From: Staphylococcus taiwanensis
GTDB lineage: Bacteria > Bacillota > Bacilli > Staphylococcales > Staphylococcaceae
DNA: 64,000 nucleotides
Direction of reading: 5' to 3'
Assembly (NCBI GenBank): GCA_020544305.1
Contig: CP058667.1
Span: 1,488,001 to 1,552,000, forward strand
Part shown: one piece after another, positions 54,824 through 64,000 of the stretch
Numbering within the stretch: position 1 is the stretch's first letter
How the letters are laid out: each line of letters opens with the position of its first letter
Translations under genes and position numbers: made by a program
The notes under the pieces: generated by a model
Told to the model about the DNA's origin: nothing
What the model saw: the letters and a program-made list of their open reading frames with translations, nothing else
The model's database searches: none

Positions 54824-56275
54824 ATGGAAGATAACAATATGAAACGTAGTCTTAGCTCAAGACACATATCCATGATTGCTATTGGCGGTGCTATTGGTAC
54901 TGGACTCTTTGTAGCTACAGGAAGTGTAGTCTCACAAGCTGGTCCAGGAGGCGCTATTTTAGCTTATTTATTAATCGGTATTATGCTTTATTTTTTAATG
55001 TCATCAATCGGAGAACTTGCTACCTTTTATCCTGTATCGGGTTCTTTTAGTTCATATGCGACACGATTTGTAGATCCTTCACTAGGATTTACAATGGGAT
55101 GGCTCTATTACATTATGTGGTCACTTGTTTCAAGTGTGGATGTAATGGTTGCTTCAAATGTACTATATTACTGGGATATATTTAAATTTTTCAGTCCTTT
55201 AACATGGAGTTTAATATTTATCACAATTGTGTTCCTATTAAATATCTTTACAGTCAAAGCCTTTGGGGAAACTGAATTCTGGTTAGCACTCATTAAAGTA
55301 GTCACTATCATTGTATTTATCATTGTCGGCTTCTTAATGATCTTCGGTATTATAGGTGGCCATTCATATGGTTTCGAGAACTACACTAAAGGTGATGCGC
55401 CATTTGTTGGTGGTATCTCAGGATTCTTAGGCGTATTACTCGTTGCTGGATTCTCTGTTGGAGGTACTGAAGTCGTTGCAGTAACTGCTGGCGAATCTGA
55501 TAATCCTGAAAAAACAATGCCTAAAGCTGTAAAACAAGTATTTTGGAGAATTTTATTATTTTATGTTTTGTCTATTGGTGTGATTGCAGCAATTATTCCT
55601 TATACTGATCCACTATTATTAAATGAAAACCAATCGGTTTCACAAAGTCCATTTACGATTGTATTTGATAGAATCGGAATTGCATTTGCCGCTTCAGTCA
55701 TTAACGCTGTTATTTTAACTTCATTATTATCAGCTACAAATTCAGGTGTTTACACTACAAGTCGAATGTTGTTCTCTTTAAGTGATGAAAAACAAGCACC
55801 TAAATTTTTAAGTAAGTTAAATCAAAAAACTAAGTTACCATTACGTGCTTTAGTAACAACTTATATTTTAATTGTTGCTATTATCATTATCGCAAATTTC
55901 TATTCTAATGCAGTATTCGGGTTATTAAATATTATTGGCTCTTTAGTTATTATCGTTTGGGCAGCAAGTTCGTGGGCTCAAGTTCGATTACGAAGAGCAA
56001 TTAAACGTCAAGGTAAAGATGTGAAACAACTATTACCATATAAATCACCATTATATCCTTTAGGACCTATTTTAGTCTTTGCTACTCTAATATTCCTATA
56101 TTTTGGTAATTCTGTTGGAGATTTGTTTGCAGGTAATTTCGGTAAATTTTTCGTTAATATTTTGCCTATCATCATTCTGGCATTGATTTTCTTTGTACAT
56201 AAGATGATAAGAAAAACTAAGTTCGTTAAGCTAGACCAGATGGATATTTCTACACATCATTATCATAATAAATAA
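54824..56275 (+). CDS. APC-family amino acid permease, lysine-specific permease type
   Basis: A 483-residue carrier with twelve expected spans. The AAT-family opening 'KRSLSSRHISMIAIGGAIGTGLFVATGSVVSQAGPGGAILAY', 'PVSGSFSSYATRFVDPSLGF', 'GGTEVVAVTAGESDNPEKTMPKAV' and 'SATNSGVYTTSRML' are all present. Overall it looks most like LysP, but related members carry other amino acids, so I leave the symbol empty. The ATG at 54824 follows ATAGGAG; the frame start 36 bases upstream has no ribosome site. No lysine riboswitch is visible. It is divergent from katA. Confidence 0.85.
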   Translation: MEDNNMKRSLSSRHISMIAIGGAIGTGLFVATGSVVSQAGPGGAILAYLLIGIMLYFLMSSIGELATFYPVSGSFSSYATRFVDPSLGFTMGWLYYIMWSLVSSVDVMVASNVLYYWDIFKFFSPLTWSLIFITIVFLLNIFTVKAFGETEFWLALIKVVTIIVFIIVGFLMIFGIIGGHSYGFENYTKGDAPFVGGISGFLGVLLVAGFSVGGTEVVAVTAGESDNPEKTMPKAVKQVFWRILLFYVLSIGVIAAIIPYTDPLLLNENQSVSQSPFTIVFDRIGIAFAASVINAVILTSLLSATNSGVYTTSRMLFSLSDEKQAPKFLSKLNQKTKLPLRALVTTYILIVAIIIIANFYSNAVFGLLNIIGSLVIIVWAASSWAQVRLRRAIKRQGKDVKQLLPYKSPLYPLGPILVFATLIFLYFGNSVGDLFAGNFGKFFVNILPIIILALIFFVHKMIRKTKFVKLDQMDISTHHYHNK

Positions 56276-56354
56276 ATTAAAACAAATTAAAGTGAATCAA
56301 CTGACTGAAATGAAAAAATGATTAAATCAATTTTTCACCTATAGTCAACTATGT

Positions 56355-56398
56355 AGGGAGTGGGACGTAGAATTTCAATGAATTCTATTTCACTCCCT
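56355..56398 (+). terminator. Terminator after the amino acid permease
   Basis: AGGGAGTG (56355-56362) and CACTCCCT (56391-56398) plus internal TAGAATT/AATTCTA pairing. The T-run after it is weak (TCGCTTTTG). Confidence 0.65.
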
Positions 56399-56493
56399 TC
56401 GCTTTTGTTATGTTATTAATAGAACTTATTTTCGAAAAAACAAATATCTAGTATAATTAAAGTAAAGATGAAGACTTAGAGGTGGGAAGCAAG

Positions 56494-56808
56494 ATGGTTG
56501 GTCAAACTAATTTATTTGATGACGTTATTAAAAATGAAGAGCGATTTGTTATTGTGGTCCAATCTTTAGAAGAGAAACATGGACAGTTACTCAAAAGAAC
56601 TTTGCGTGAATATCCAAGTCTCAATCATGATCAAATGGAAAATTTATTTAATCATTTAAAAGATGTGTTTAGTCATGAACCTTTCGATGATAATCAATCA
56701 GCTTTTACTATCACTGTTTATACAAACTTAGATTATGCAGCAGACCAAATTTATGCTTATGTTAAACGTTATAAAGGTAAACATGAGTGGACACACACTG
56801 CAAAATGA
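56494..56808 (+). CDS. Conserved small protein of unknown function
   Basis: A 104-residue soluble protein beginning MVGQTNLFDDVIKNEERFVIVV. It is acidic with a long helical middle ('LLKRTLREYPSLNHDQMENLFNHLKDVF') and no membrane span, cysteine cluster or known motif. The ATG at 56494 follows AGAGGTGG; a GTG 12 bases upstream is part of that site. Convergent with the HAD phosphatase gene, with a strong shared terminator. I do not recognise a family. Confidence 0.7.
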   Translation: MVGQTNLFDDVIKNEERFVIVVQSLEEKHGQLLKRTLREYPSLNHDQMENLFNHLKDVFSHEPFDDNQSAFTITVYTNLDYAADQIYAYVKRYKGKHEWTHTAK

Positions 56809-56809
56809 T

Positions 56810-56880
56810 AAAAGCATGAGAGTTAATAGTCTTAGATTCATTTAAGAATCAAATTAATCTATTTTACTCTCATGCTTTTT
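56810..56880. terminator. Bidirectional terminator, hypothetical gene / HAD phosphatase
   Basis: AAAAGCATGAGAGT (56810-56823) and ACTCTCATGCTTTT (56866-56879), perfect 14-bp arms with T-runs on both strands. Confidence 0.88.
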
Positions 56881-56892
56881 TAAATTATAAAT

Positions 56893-57696
56893 TTATAAAA
56901 TTTCTTTTAATGCTACTGGTATGCCATTAGAGTCATTATCTAATGTCACTTTATCTGCAATTGCTTTTAATTCTTCATTAGCATTACCCATCGCTACAGC
57001 ATATCCAACCACTTCAAACATTGATTGATCATTTAAACTATCTCCGAAGCAAATTACTTCAGATAATGGAATATCAAGCTTGTTACATAAAGCTTTTATT
57101 GCATTACCTTTGGAAACACCTTTAGCCATAAATTCTAAGAAAAATGGCTTACTAGTTGTAACATCAATTTCAGAATTGAAAGAACCACTTAATGCATCAC
57201 GTGTTTTCGAAATATTCTCCGCATAATCAACACCCATTACCTTTGGTACATCGTCAACAATATATTTTTTAATATCGTCTACTCTTTTCATTGGTAATCC
57301 AGTTAATTCAGATTCAATATCTCTATATTCATGATCACCATCATGGATAATGTGACCATCTTGATAAGTAAGTACTAAAAAGTTCTTTTCTCTACAAAAA
57401 TCAGCAATTTTATCGAAATTGTCTTTCGTCACACTTTGACTGACTTCGACTTCTTCAGTTGCTACATTAATGGTCTTTCCACCATTATAGCTAATAATAT
57501 AACTGTCATGTTTATCTAATTGCAATTCCTTAGCAATAGGTAACATACCTTCAGTTGGTCTTCCTGAGGCAAGAATCACCTTATATCCCTCGTTCTGAAT
57601 ATTGATTAAATAATCTTTAGTTTCTGCACTCACTTTATTATCACTATTAATTAATGTGTCATCCATATCCATAACGATAACTTTGTAATTACCCAT
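56893..57696 (-). CDS. HAD-superfamily Cof-type phosphatase
   Basis: A 267-residue Cof/YidA-like hydrolase. HAD motif I is 'IVMDMDDTLINS' (nucleophile Asp9 and Asp11 region), motif II 'VILASGRPTEGM', motif III the Lys in 'GVSKGNAIKAL' and motif IV 'VICFGDSLNDQSMF'. It probably acts on a sugar phosphate or similar small phosphoester in the cytoplasm; YidA itself uses sugar phosphates. The ATG at 57696 is preferred because an upstream frame start at 57717 is inside the AAAGGAGC ribosome site. It lies downstream of thrB with a gap of about 50 bp and no clear terminator, so partial co-transcription is possible. Confidence 0.87.
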   Translation of the reverse strand: MGNYKVIVMDMDDTLINSDNKVSAETKDYLINIQNEGYKVILASGRPTEGMLPIAKELQLDKHDSYIISYNGGKTINVATEEVEVSQSVTKDNFDKIADFCREKNFLVLTYQDGHIIHDGDHEYRDIESELTGLPMKRVDDIKKYIVDDVPKVMGVDYAENISKTRDALSGSFNSEIDVTTSKPFFLEFMAKGVSKGNAIKALCNKLDIPLSEVICFGDSLNDQSMFEVVGYAVAMGNANEELKAIADKVTLDNDSNGIPVALKEIL

Positions 57697-57750
57697 ATGT
57701 TGCTGTGCTCCTTTCAAGTTTTACTCTTTTTTTATTTTACAATAAATTGA

Positions 57751-58665
57751 TTAAGGATACACAATTTCCTCTACTACACCAACTTCATTTATAGTAGCTA
57801 ATTCAGAATGACAATTTGTTATTTCATGTCTTAAAGCCCTAACAAGTTTCCCGCTATTTTCTTTACGACTTAACGTTAATATGGTTGGACCGGCGCCACT
57901 TATTACTGTTGCATATGCATCAAATTGTTCTGCTAAATTTTTTACCTGTTCAAATTCGGGAATGAGATGTTGTCGAAACGGTTCATGAAATCCATCTTGC
58001 ATCATCATTTTCCCAGCTAATTCATAATTATGTTGAATTAGAGCACACAACATTGTATTACTAATCGCACTACTTTGAACTGCTTTTTTATGTGAAAATT
58101 TGTCAGGTAAAACATTTCGAGAATCTTCAGTTTTTAGCTCATATGGTGGAATTGTGAGTATCACATCTACATTTGGAACGTCAATATGTGCTACATTGGT
58201 TTCTTTAGTATCTGGATTGTAATAACCAGCCAATAATCCGCCATAAATTGTCGGCGCAACGTTATCTGGATGCCCTTCAAATTCTGTAGCTAATTGAAGT
58301 AATTCATACTTTGATAATTGGATATTGCCAAAGTAATTGGCGATATATAATGCACCCACTAATGCAGATGCAGAAGATCCTAATCCTCTTGCAAGTGGGA
58401 TGTCACTTCTCATTTGAACGCTAAGATTTGGCAGTTCAACATTATATTTTAATGCAACTTGTTGCGCAATTTTATAAACATAGTTATCTTTATTCTTTGG
58501 AAGTGAATCTATTTCATCATTTAAATATTCAAATTCCCATTCGCTACCTTCAATTGATTTAACATAAAGATTTAAATATTTATCTATCGCCATACCTATT
58601 GAATCAAAACCAACGCCTAGATTCGCTGTAGAAGCTGGTATTTTCAAATGAAGATATTCGCCCAT
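57751..58665 (-). CDS. thrB: Homoserine kinase
   Basis: A 304-residue GHMP kinase phosphorylating homoserine for threonine synthesis. The ATP-binding loop is '[17 protein letters not shown]'; '[14 protein letters not shown]' is the N-terminal motif; '[12 protein letters not shown]' is motif 3. Length equals the S. aureus enzyme. It starts 1 bp after the thrC stop, with AAAGGGG inside the thrC 3' end. Last gene of hom-thrC-thrB. Confidence 0.96.
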   Translation of the reverse strand: MGEYLHLKIPASTANLGVGFDSIGMAIDKYLNLYVKSIEGSEWEFEYLNDEIDSLPKNKDNYVYKIAQQVALKYNVELPNLSVQMRSDIPLARGLGSSASALVGALYIANYFGNIQLSKYELLQLATEFEGHPDNVAPTIYGGLLAGYYNPDTKETNVAHIDVPNVDVILTIPPYELKTEDSRNVLPDKFSHKKAVQSSAISNTMLCALIQHNYELAGKMMMQDGFHEPFRQHLIPEFEQVKNLAEQFDAYATVISGAGPTILTLSRKENSGKLVRALRHEITNCHSELATINEVGVVEEIVYP

Positions 58666-58666
58666 A

Positions 58667-59728
58667 TTATAAAGCCCCTTTGATGTAATCAATAATACTC
58701 GTTTTATCGTTAGGAAGCGGTTGAATTGGATTGTCCAAAATTGAAATAGCTGTATCTGGATCTTTTAAACCGTTACCAGTTAAAATTGCAACAACCTTTT
58801 TACCTTTTGGTAATTGACCGGCACGATGTAATTTTAATAAACCAGCAATTGATGCGTTACTCGCAGGCTCACTAAATACACCCTCTTTAGACGTCATTAA
58901 TTGATATGCTTCTAAAATTTCTTCATCAGTAACACTGTCAATTAATCCGTTAGATTCTTCTAACGCAGCTGTTGCTTTAGACCAACTCGCTGGATTACCT
59001 ATACGAATAGCAGTAGCAATCGTTTCTGGATTTTTAATCACTTTATTTTGAACGATTGGAGAGGCACCTTCAGCTTGGAATCCAAATAAACGTGGTAACT
59101 GACTACCTTTATTGTCATGGTATTCTTTGAACCCTTTCCAATAAGCTGTTATATTACCGGCGTTTCCTACTGGAATAGCTAAAATATCAGGCGCTTGCTT
59201 TAATTGTTCAACAATTTCAAATGAACCTGTTTTTTGGCCTTCAATACGATAAGGGTTTACAGAGTTAACCAATTCAATTTCTTCGTCATTTTCTGCAATT
59301 TCTTTAACTATTTCTAAAGCTTCATCAAAGTTACCTTCAATAGATACTATTTCAGCTCCATACATTACTGCTTGAGATAATTTTCCGAGTGCAATTTTAC
59401 CTTCTGGTATGACAACAATTGCTTTCAATCCTGCTCTTGCTGCATATGCTGCAGCTGAAGCAGAAGTATTACCAGTTGAAGCACAAATCACTACTTTTTT
59501 ACCTTGTTCTTTTGCTTTAGTTACAGCCATAACCATACCTCTGTCTTTAAAAGAACCTGTAGGGTTGGCTCCCTCATATTTCACATATAAGTCAATATCT
59601 AACAGTTGCGATAGGTTTTCACAGTGAATTAAAGGCGTGTGTCCTTCATTTAAAGTTAGTTTGGGTGTGTCTTCATTGACTGGTAAATATTCTTTAAACT
59701 CTTCTACTAAGCCCTGCCATCTTTTCAT
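58667..59728 (-). CDS. thrC: Threonine synthase
   Basis: A 353-residue PLP enzyme converting O-phosphohomoserine to threonine. The PLP lysine is Lys61 in '[11 protein letters not shown]'; the phosphate-binding regions are '[19 protein letters not shown]' and 'IPVGNAGN'. This is the shorter, fold-type II bacterial form. Two ATGs, at 59734 and 59728, follow AAGGGG; the second gives the usual start MKRWQGL. Overlaps or abuts hom, so tightly coupled. Confidence 0.96.
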   Translation of the reverse strand: MKRWQGLVEEFKEYLPVNEDTPKLTLNEGHTPLIHCENLSQLLDIDLYVKYEGANPTGSFKDRGMVMAVTKAKEQGKKVVICASTGNTSASAAAYAARAGLKAIVVIPEGKIALGKLSQAVMYGAEIVSIEGNFDEALEIVKEIAENDEEIELVNSVNPYRIEGQKTGSFEIVEQLKQAPDILAIPVGNAGNITAYWKGFKEYHDNKGSQLPRLFGFQAEGASPIVQNKVIKNPETIATAIRIGNPASWSKATAALEESNGLIDSVTDEEILEAYQLMTSKEGVFSEPASNASIAGLLKLHRAGQLPKGKKVVAILTGNGLKDPDTAISILDNPIQPLPNDKTSIIDYIKGAL

Positions 59729-59733
59729 AATCA

Positions 59734-61011
59734 TTAAACCCCTTCGACTGGATAAATTTTTTCAATATTAAAGCTAGCTTTATTTAATAATTGTTCAGGT
59801 GATTGGTCTAAACCAACAATTACAACACCATACGTTTCTTCATCACGTCGTGCTATTTGAAGTGATCTATGGAATGGCAATGCTTCTTTCAGTGCGTTTT
59901 CAAACTTTTCAATCGGTGTCTCACTATTAATAACAACATAGTAATTAAGTTTTTCTTTAATTGAAACGATATCATCATTATCCATTAATTCACGCGTTTC
60001 ATCTGTCTTTAATTCAAAGTGTGGTGGTAATGTGTGTGTATTAGATTCAAAGAAAAGTGCAACATTTAATAAATCACTTACTACTGCACTACCAGTAGCT
60101 AAACTACCTGCACCTTTACCATAAAACATTGTATCCCCAACAGCATCGCCTACAACATAAATAGCGTTGTACTCATCTTCAACTGCGGCTAGTTGATGAG
60201 ATTTATGTATTAGGGTTGGTTCAACAGAAGCATCAACCTTACTGTTATGATATGTACCTTTACCAATTAATTTAATTTTATATCCTAATTTATCGGCTAC
60301 ATTAATATCTGATAATGTTGTATTGCTAATTCCACGAACATTAACATCATTTAATTTAATAACTTGGTTAAATGATAAATAAGATGTAATAACAACTTTT
60401 CGTGCTGCATCTATACCTTCAACATCATCAGTAGGATCCGCTTCAGCAAAGCCTAATCTTTGGGCTTCATCCAATGCTTCCTCGAATGAAGTTTGTTCTC
60501 GAGTCATTTTAGAAAGAATAAAGTTAGAAGTACCATTTAAAATCCCCATAAATTTAGAAATGTTATTAGCATTTAATCCATTATTTATTGCGTTTACAAT
60601 CGGTATCCCACCTGCGACACTTGCTTCAAATTTCAAAGCTAATCCTTGTTGCTCTGCTAAATCTTCTAATAATTTTAAATGTACTGCTAATAAATCTTTA
60701 TTTGCTGTGATGACATGTTTTCCTTTTTTTAATGCATCTCTCAACCAATCTACTGTAGGTTCGATACCACCCATAACTTCTATAACAATATCAATTGTTT
60801 CATCATTTAAAATCTCATTAACATCTTCAGTTAGATGATATTGACTAATATTTATAGGTCTTTTCTTAGCTTTATTGCGCACTAAAATGTGCTTGATAAC
60901 AAGATCTTTATTAAGGGTATCTTGAATTTGTTGTCGATTTTCTTCGATTATTTTTACTACACCTGATCCGACAGTCCCTAGACCAAGTAAGGCAATGTTT
61001 AATTCTTTCAT
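59734..61011 (-). CDS. hom: Homoserine dehydrogenase
   Basis: A 425-residue NAD(P)-dependent enzyme reducing aspartate semialdehyde to homoserine. The Rossmann motif is '[14 protein letters not shown]'; substrate-binding and catalytic '[13 protein letters not shown]', '[14 protein letters not shown]' and '[19 protein letters not shown]' follow. The last about 80 residues form an ACT domain ('[18 protein letters not shown]') for threonine feedback. The ATG at 61011 follows a GGGGGGAAG ribosome site. First gene of the threonine operon, divergent from the aspartokinase that feeds it. Confidence 0.96.
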   Translation of the reverse strand: MKELNIALLGLGTVGSGVVKIIEENRQQIQDTLNKDLVIKHILVRNKAKKRPINISQYHLTEDVNEILNDETIDIVIEVMGGIEPTVDWLRDALKKGKHVITANKDLLAVHLKLLEDLAEQQGLALKFEASVAGGIPIVNAINNGLNANNISKFMGILNGTSNFILSKMTREQTSFEEALDEAQRLGFAEADPTDDVEGIDAARKVVITSYLSFNQVIKLNDVNVRGISNTTLSDINVADKLGYKIKLIGKGTYHNSKVDASVEPTLIHKSHQLAAVEDEYNAIYVVGDAVGDTMFYGKGAGSLATGSAVVSDLLNVALFFESNTHTLPPHFELKTDETRELMDNDDIVSIKEKLNYYVVINSETPIEKFENALKEALPFHRSLQIARRDEETYGVVIVGLDQSPEQLLNKASFNIEKIYPVEGV

Positions 61012-61163
61012 TTGATTATCTTCCCCCCCGATTTGTATTACTGAGAAATACAATTGTTTTATTGAAATATACTCACATTTAGTATACTATTAAACCATAG
61101 TAAATGGATAGGGCTTTTTAACATAATTTGTAAATACATAGATATATATTATCACGTGATATC

Positions 61164-61194
61164 AGAAAATTAAATAGAATTTTCTGATTTTTTA
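61164..61194 (+). promoter_or_regulatory. Terminator-like hairpin / CodY-like motifs in the aspartokinase leader
   Basis: ATCAGAAAATT and AATTTTCTGAT form an inverted repeat followed by a T-run, ending less than 20 bp before the ATG. The AATTTTCTGA half also resembles the CodY consensus AATTTTCWGAAAATT on both strands. Confidence 0.5.
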
Positions 61195-61212
61195 GAAAGG
61201 TTGATTAGGTAT

Positions 61213-62595
61213 ATGAAAGTGGCAAAATTCGGCGGTAGTTCAGTTTCAAATGCAACTCAAATAAAAAAAGTCCTAGACATAGTCAATAGTGATCCAGAGC
61301 GTAAAATCATTATTGTTTCTGCACCAGGCAAAAGGCATAAAGATGACGTTAAAACAACTGATCTTTTAATTCGCCTTTATGAAAAGGTTTTAAATAACCT
61401 TAACTATCAAGATAAGAAGCGTGAAATCATTCAACGTTACGCTGATATATTAGACGAATTAGAAATGGAAACATCACTATTAAAAGTTATTGACGACACA
61501 TTAGAACATATTATTGAAACATTAAAAGATAAACCACCTCGCTTGTATGATGCCCTATTATCTTGTGGGGAAAACTTTAATGCACAATTAATCGCTAGAT
61601 ATAACGATTCACAAGGTCATAAAACAACATATTTATCACCACAAGATGCAGGTATAGTAGTAACTGATTTACCTCAACAAGCACAAATTTTGGAAGAATC
61701 TTATGACAAAATTTATAAACTTAGAGATATAGAAGGGAAAATCATTATCCCTGGGTTCTTCGGTGTATCTAAACATCATTTTGTTGTTACCTTCCCTAGA
61801 GGTGGTTCGGATATTACTGGTGCGATTATTGCTCGAGGAGTTAGAGCATCATTGTACGAAAACTTTACCGACGTCTCAGGAATTTTTAAAGCAAATCCTA
61901 ACGTCATTAAAAATCCTGATCTTATTGAAGAAATTACTTATCGTGAAATGCGTGAGTTATCATATGCTGGTTTCGGTGTGTTCCATGATGAAGCACTACA
62001 ACCACTTTATAAGCATAGAATTCCAGTAGTTATTAAGAATACAAATCGTCCTCAAGATAAAGGTACATTTATTCGTCATGAACGTGATGTTAATGATAAA
62101 AATGTAATTATAGGTATTAGCTGTGATAAAGACTTTACTGTCATTAATATCAAAAAATACTTAATGAATAGACAAGTTGGTTTCACTCGAAAAGTTCTTG
62201 AAATCTTAGAGGACTATGACATTTCATTCGATCATATGCCTTCTGGAATCGATAGTATCAGTATTATTATGCGTACGCATCAGTTAAAAGGAAAAGAAAA
62301 AGATGTGTTAAACGCCATTCGCAAAAAATGTGATGTAGATGAACTAAGTATTGAACATGATTTAGCAATATTAATGATTGTAGGCGAAGGTATGAATAAA
62401 TCTATAGGTACAGCGAACACAATCACTCACGCTTTAGCAGAATCAAACATTAATTTAAAAATGATTAACCAAGGTGCTTCTGAAATTTCAATGATGTTTG
62501 GTATATCAATTGAAGATGCAGATAAAGCAGTGTTATCAACTTATGAATACTGTTATCACGGTATTTGCTTAAAAAATTTACATGATGCTAAATAA
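61213..62595 (+). CDS. Aspartokinase (monofunctional, with tandem ACT domains)
   Basis: A 460-residue aspartate kinase, first step of the aspartate family pathway. The kinase N-terminus 'MKVAKFGGSSVSNA' and 'FPRGGSDITGAIIARGVRA' with 'YENFTDVSGIFKANPN' are intact. The C-terminal part (about 305-460) holds two ACT domains ('ISCDKDFTVINIKKYLMN', 'IVGEGMNKSIGTANTITHALAESNINLKMI') for end-product inhibition. In staphylococci a separate lysC lies in the dap operon; this copy, beside hom-thrC-thrB, probably serves threonine/methionine. The ATG at 61213 matches the family start; a TTG at 61201 has no ribosome site. Confidence 0.92.
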   Translation: MKVAKFGGSSVSNATQIKKVLDIVNSDPERKIIIVSAPGKRHKDDVKTTDLLIRLYEKVLNNLNYQDKKREIIQRYADILDELEMETSLLKVIDDTLEHIIETLKDKPPRLYDALLSCGENFNAQLIARYNDSQGHKTTYLSPQDAGIVVTDLPQQAQILEESYDKIYKLRDIEGKIIIPGFFGVSKHHFVVTFPRGGSDITGAIIARGVRASLYENFTDVSGIFKANPNVIKNPDLIEEITYREMRELSYAGFGVFHDEALQPLYKHRIPVVIKNTNRPQDKGTFIRHERDVNDKNVIIGISCDKDFTVINIKKYLMNRQVGFTRKVLEILEDYDISFDHMPSGIDSISIIMRTHQLKGKEKDVLNAIRKKCDVDELSIEHDLAILMIVGEGMNKSIGTANTITHALAESNINLKMINQGASEISMMFGISIEDADKAVLSTYEYCYHGICLKNLHDAK

Positions 62596-62600
62596 CTAAT

Positions 62601-62662
62601 AGCATCTAATACGTAAGACATTACTATTGAAATAGATTTCTTACATATTAGATGCTCTTTTT
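62601..62662 (+). terminator. Aspartokinase terminator
   Basis: AGCATCTAATACGTAAG (62601-62617) pairs with CTTACATATTAGATGCT (62640-62656), followed by C and five Ts. Confidence 0.88.
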
Positions 62663-62667
62663 ATGTT

Positions 62668-63252
62668 TTATTTACTTTGTGTTAAGGCTTCATTTATACG
62701 ATGTTCCCCTACTACAACTTTTAAAATAACAAATTGATAATAACTCAATGCATCAAGTACCATTTTATAATTGGGTAATTGATGATAATTTTGATTATCT
62801 AATAAATCATACATCAATACTATTTCTGGTTTGATGTAGTCAACTCCCCACTTAAGCGAGTGAAAGTAGATGCTATTCTTAGGTATTCGAATATTACTAT
62901 CTAATCTAAAAATCCATTCTTCATTAACAACGTCATAAATGAAAATATTCATAACAATTTGATTATCATAGGTTACATCAATATGCGCCACTTCTGGTAC
63001 ATTTAATTTATCCTTATCCATTAAATCGTTATTTTTATCATAGTAATTATAATTATAATTTGCTGGTATTACTCTTAAAACTTCTACAAGATGTTTACGT
63101 TCTACACAAATGTCGACTTTAGAAGGTAGTTTAAAATTATCATTCAAAAATAATTGCATAGCGACTTCCCCATGAAATTTAAATGAAGTGCGACATTGAC
63201 TTTTTAATGTTTTAACTAGTTCTTCTACGTGTTCTTGATGTTCCTTATTCAT
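62668..63252 (-). CDS. Nucleotidyltransferase-like protein of unknown function
   Basis: A 194-residue protein. 'FKFHGEVAMQLFLNDNFKLPSKVDICVERKHL' resembles the G-x-A-x-x-L/D-x-D region of small nucleotidyltransferase-fold proteins (ANT/LinF or AbiEii-like), and 'HIDVTYDNQIVMNIFIYD' could supply the third acidic residue. The motifs are degenerate, so activity is uncertain. The ATG at 63252 follows AAAGGAGG; a longer frame to 63318 lacks a ribosome site. Convergent with the aspartokinase, divergent from the NERD gene. Family assignment is tentative. Confidence 0.6.
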   Translation of the reverse strand: MNKEHQEHVEELVKTLKSQCRTSFKFHGEVAMQLFLNDNFKLPSKVDICVERKHLVEVLRVIPANYNYNYYDKNNDLMDKDKLNVPEVAHIDVTYDNQIVMNIFIYDVVNEEWIFRLDSNIRIPKNSIYFHSLKWGVDYIKPEIVLMYDLLDNQNYHQLPNYKMVLDALSYYQFVILKVVVGEHRINEALTQSK

Positions 63253-63537
63253 TACACTACCTCCTTTAGGAAACGCTTTCATAACAATCATTATACATTT
63301 TGCCTTAATTATTTTCAAATGTAGATTTAATGAAATAAAGTATCATGTTAAATATGTGTATCTGAATTCGCTTTAAATATTAAATCATGATAGTTCATAC
63401 TATTTGACTTCATTTCCTGATTGTTGAACTATGTAAATATAATGTATATAATTTATATGTTGTTTTATATCAATTTCTTAATTTTCCTAAAAAATAATTT
63501 GATGTAAAATATAAAAAATTGACGAAGGTGATTAAAT

Positions 63538-64000
63538 ATGACGTTAACAATTATCTTGTTAGTTATCATCGTAGTTCTAATCTTAGCATTTATACTTAAT
63601 CAACGTTATATGCAAGATAGAGTAGATACAGAAATGTACGCCAGAAATCAAATGGTGACAAAGAACGCGATGCTAAGTAATGAAAATTTAGAATTAAAAA
63701 ATCAAATGCTTAGTTCAAATAACGATGTAAGTTCTCATGCGAAACGCAATGCAAAACATGTATTAACTAGCATCCTAGATAAATATAAGGAACAAGGTAA
63801 CCTAAAATATTACGATATTATCACTACTAGTAATTTAGCAACAAAGCACCCATTTTTTGAATACGCTAGAACTTTCGATTACATCGTTGTATCAGATGTG
63901 GGTTTAATCAATGTTGATGTGAAAAATTGGAAACAAAAAACGTTTTACCATTTTGATGCACCCGTTTCAGATGAGATGACAATTGAATCAAGTGATGTCA
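63538..64000 (+). CDS. Membrane-anchored NERD-domain protein, partial
   Basis: The first 154 residues are visible. An N-terminal membrane span (about 3-22) is followed by a coiled-coil-like stretch ('YARNQMVTKNAMLSNENLELKNQ') and then the start of a nuclease-related (NERD) domain, with 'FDYIVVSDVGLINVDVKNWKQKTFY', whose Asp and Lys-x-Trp match the family. The start follows GAAGGTG. NERD domains are predicted nucleases; function here is unknown. The gene runs off the right edge. Confidence 0.85.
   Translation, partial: MTLTIILLVIIVVLILAFILNQRYMQDRVDTEMYARNQMVTKNAMLSNENLELKNQMLSSNNDVSSHAKRNAKHVLTSILDKYKEQGNLKYYDIITTSNLATKHPFFEYARTFDYIVVSDVGLINVDVKNWKQKTFYHFDAPVSDEMTIESSDV

Noticed and set aside
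61054-61212. Lysine riboswitch upstream of the aspartokinase
   Set aside because: The leader is too short and lacks the multi-stem L-box core; only one hairpin is present.

Overview
The window is core chromosome of a Staphylococcus that is not S. aureus, most likely a coagulase-negative species of the S. haemolyticus / S. hominis type. The evidence is the low G+C content, the femA-femB pair, the staphylococcal gene order (trp operon, tyrA, msrR, msrA, mprF, glcT, alsT, parCE, plsY, acnA, mscL, sbcDC, tkt, sosA/lexA, guaC, rpsN, rpmG, katA, hom-thrC-thrB), proteins diverged from S. aureus, Asp at ParC position 84, and an IS1272-like element. The species call is an inference from memory of these families.

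Layout. 1-7.3 kb: the cut-off start of oligoendopeptidase F, a small membrane protein, a Fur-controlled siderophore-binding lipoprotein, a HAD phosphatase, about 0.9 kb of apparently geneless AT-rich DNA, and femA-femB for the pentaglycine cross-bridge. 7.3-14.4 kb: a DUF4440 protein, then trpEGDCFBA on the minus strand behind a consensus promoter and two consecutive tryptophan T-box leaders. 14.4-25.1 kb: M42 aminopeptidase, tyrA, a LexA-controlled Y-family polymerase, a tautomerase, msrR, msrA, mprF, an AI-2E family permease and the antiterminator glcT. 25.2-32.8 kb: alsT, parC-parE, plsY and a HesB-like protein. 32.8-34.75 kb: a 1.94-kb IS1182-family element. 34.8-45.8 kb: thioesterase, aconitase, a betaine-type BCCT transporter, mscL, sbcD-sbcC, a decayed fragment of the same IS family, and a CcdC-like protein. 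46-54.6 kb: small conserved proteins, tkt, the divergent sosA/lexA pair, a CAP-domain protein, guaC, rpsN, rpmG and katA. 54.8-64 kb: a lysine-type permease, a HAD phosphatase, hom-thrC-thrB divergent from an aspartokinase, a nucleotidyltransferase-like protein and a cut-off NERD-domain protein.

How the genes work together. Amino-acid supply dominates: tryptophan, tyrosine and the aspartate/threonine branch. Envelope maintenance (FemA/B, MsrR, MprF, PlsY, MscL) and DNA repair/topology (Y-family polymerase, SbcCD, ParCE, LexA/SosA) are the other themes. Promoter reading shows an SOS network (LexA-type boxes at lexA, sosA, sbcD, the polymerase and parE), metal and peroxide control (Fur at the lipoprotein and possibly aconitase, Zur at rpsN, PerR at katA) and RNA-level control of trp. 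I found no CRISPR array, prophage, toxin-antitoxin or defence island, and no tRNA or rRNA. Nothing I can see is clearly a new multi-gene system; the most unusual signals are the tandem T-boxes, the operator arrangement at sosA/lexA, the IS relic against the sbcDC promoter, the Zur box at rpsN, and a 29-codon ORF ending inside the lexA terminator.
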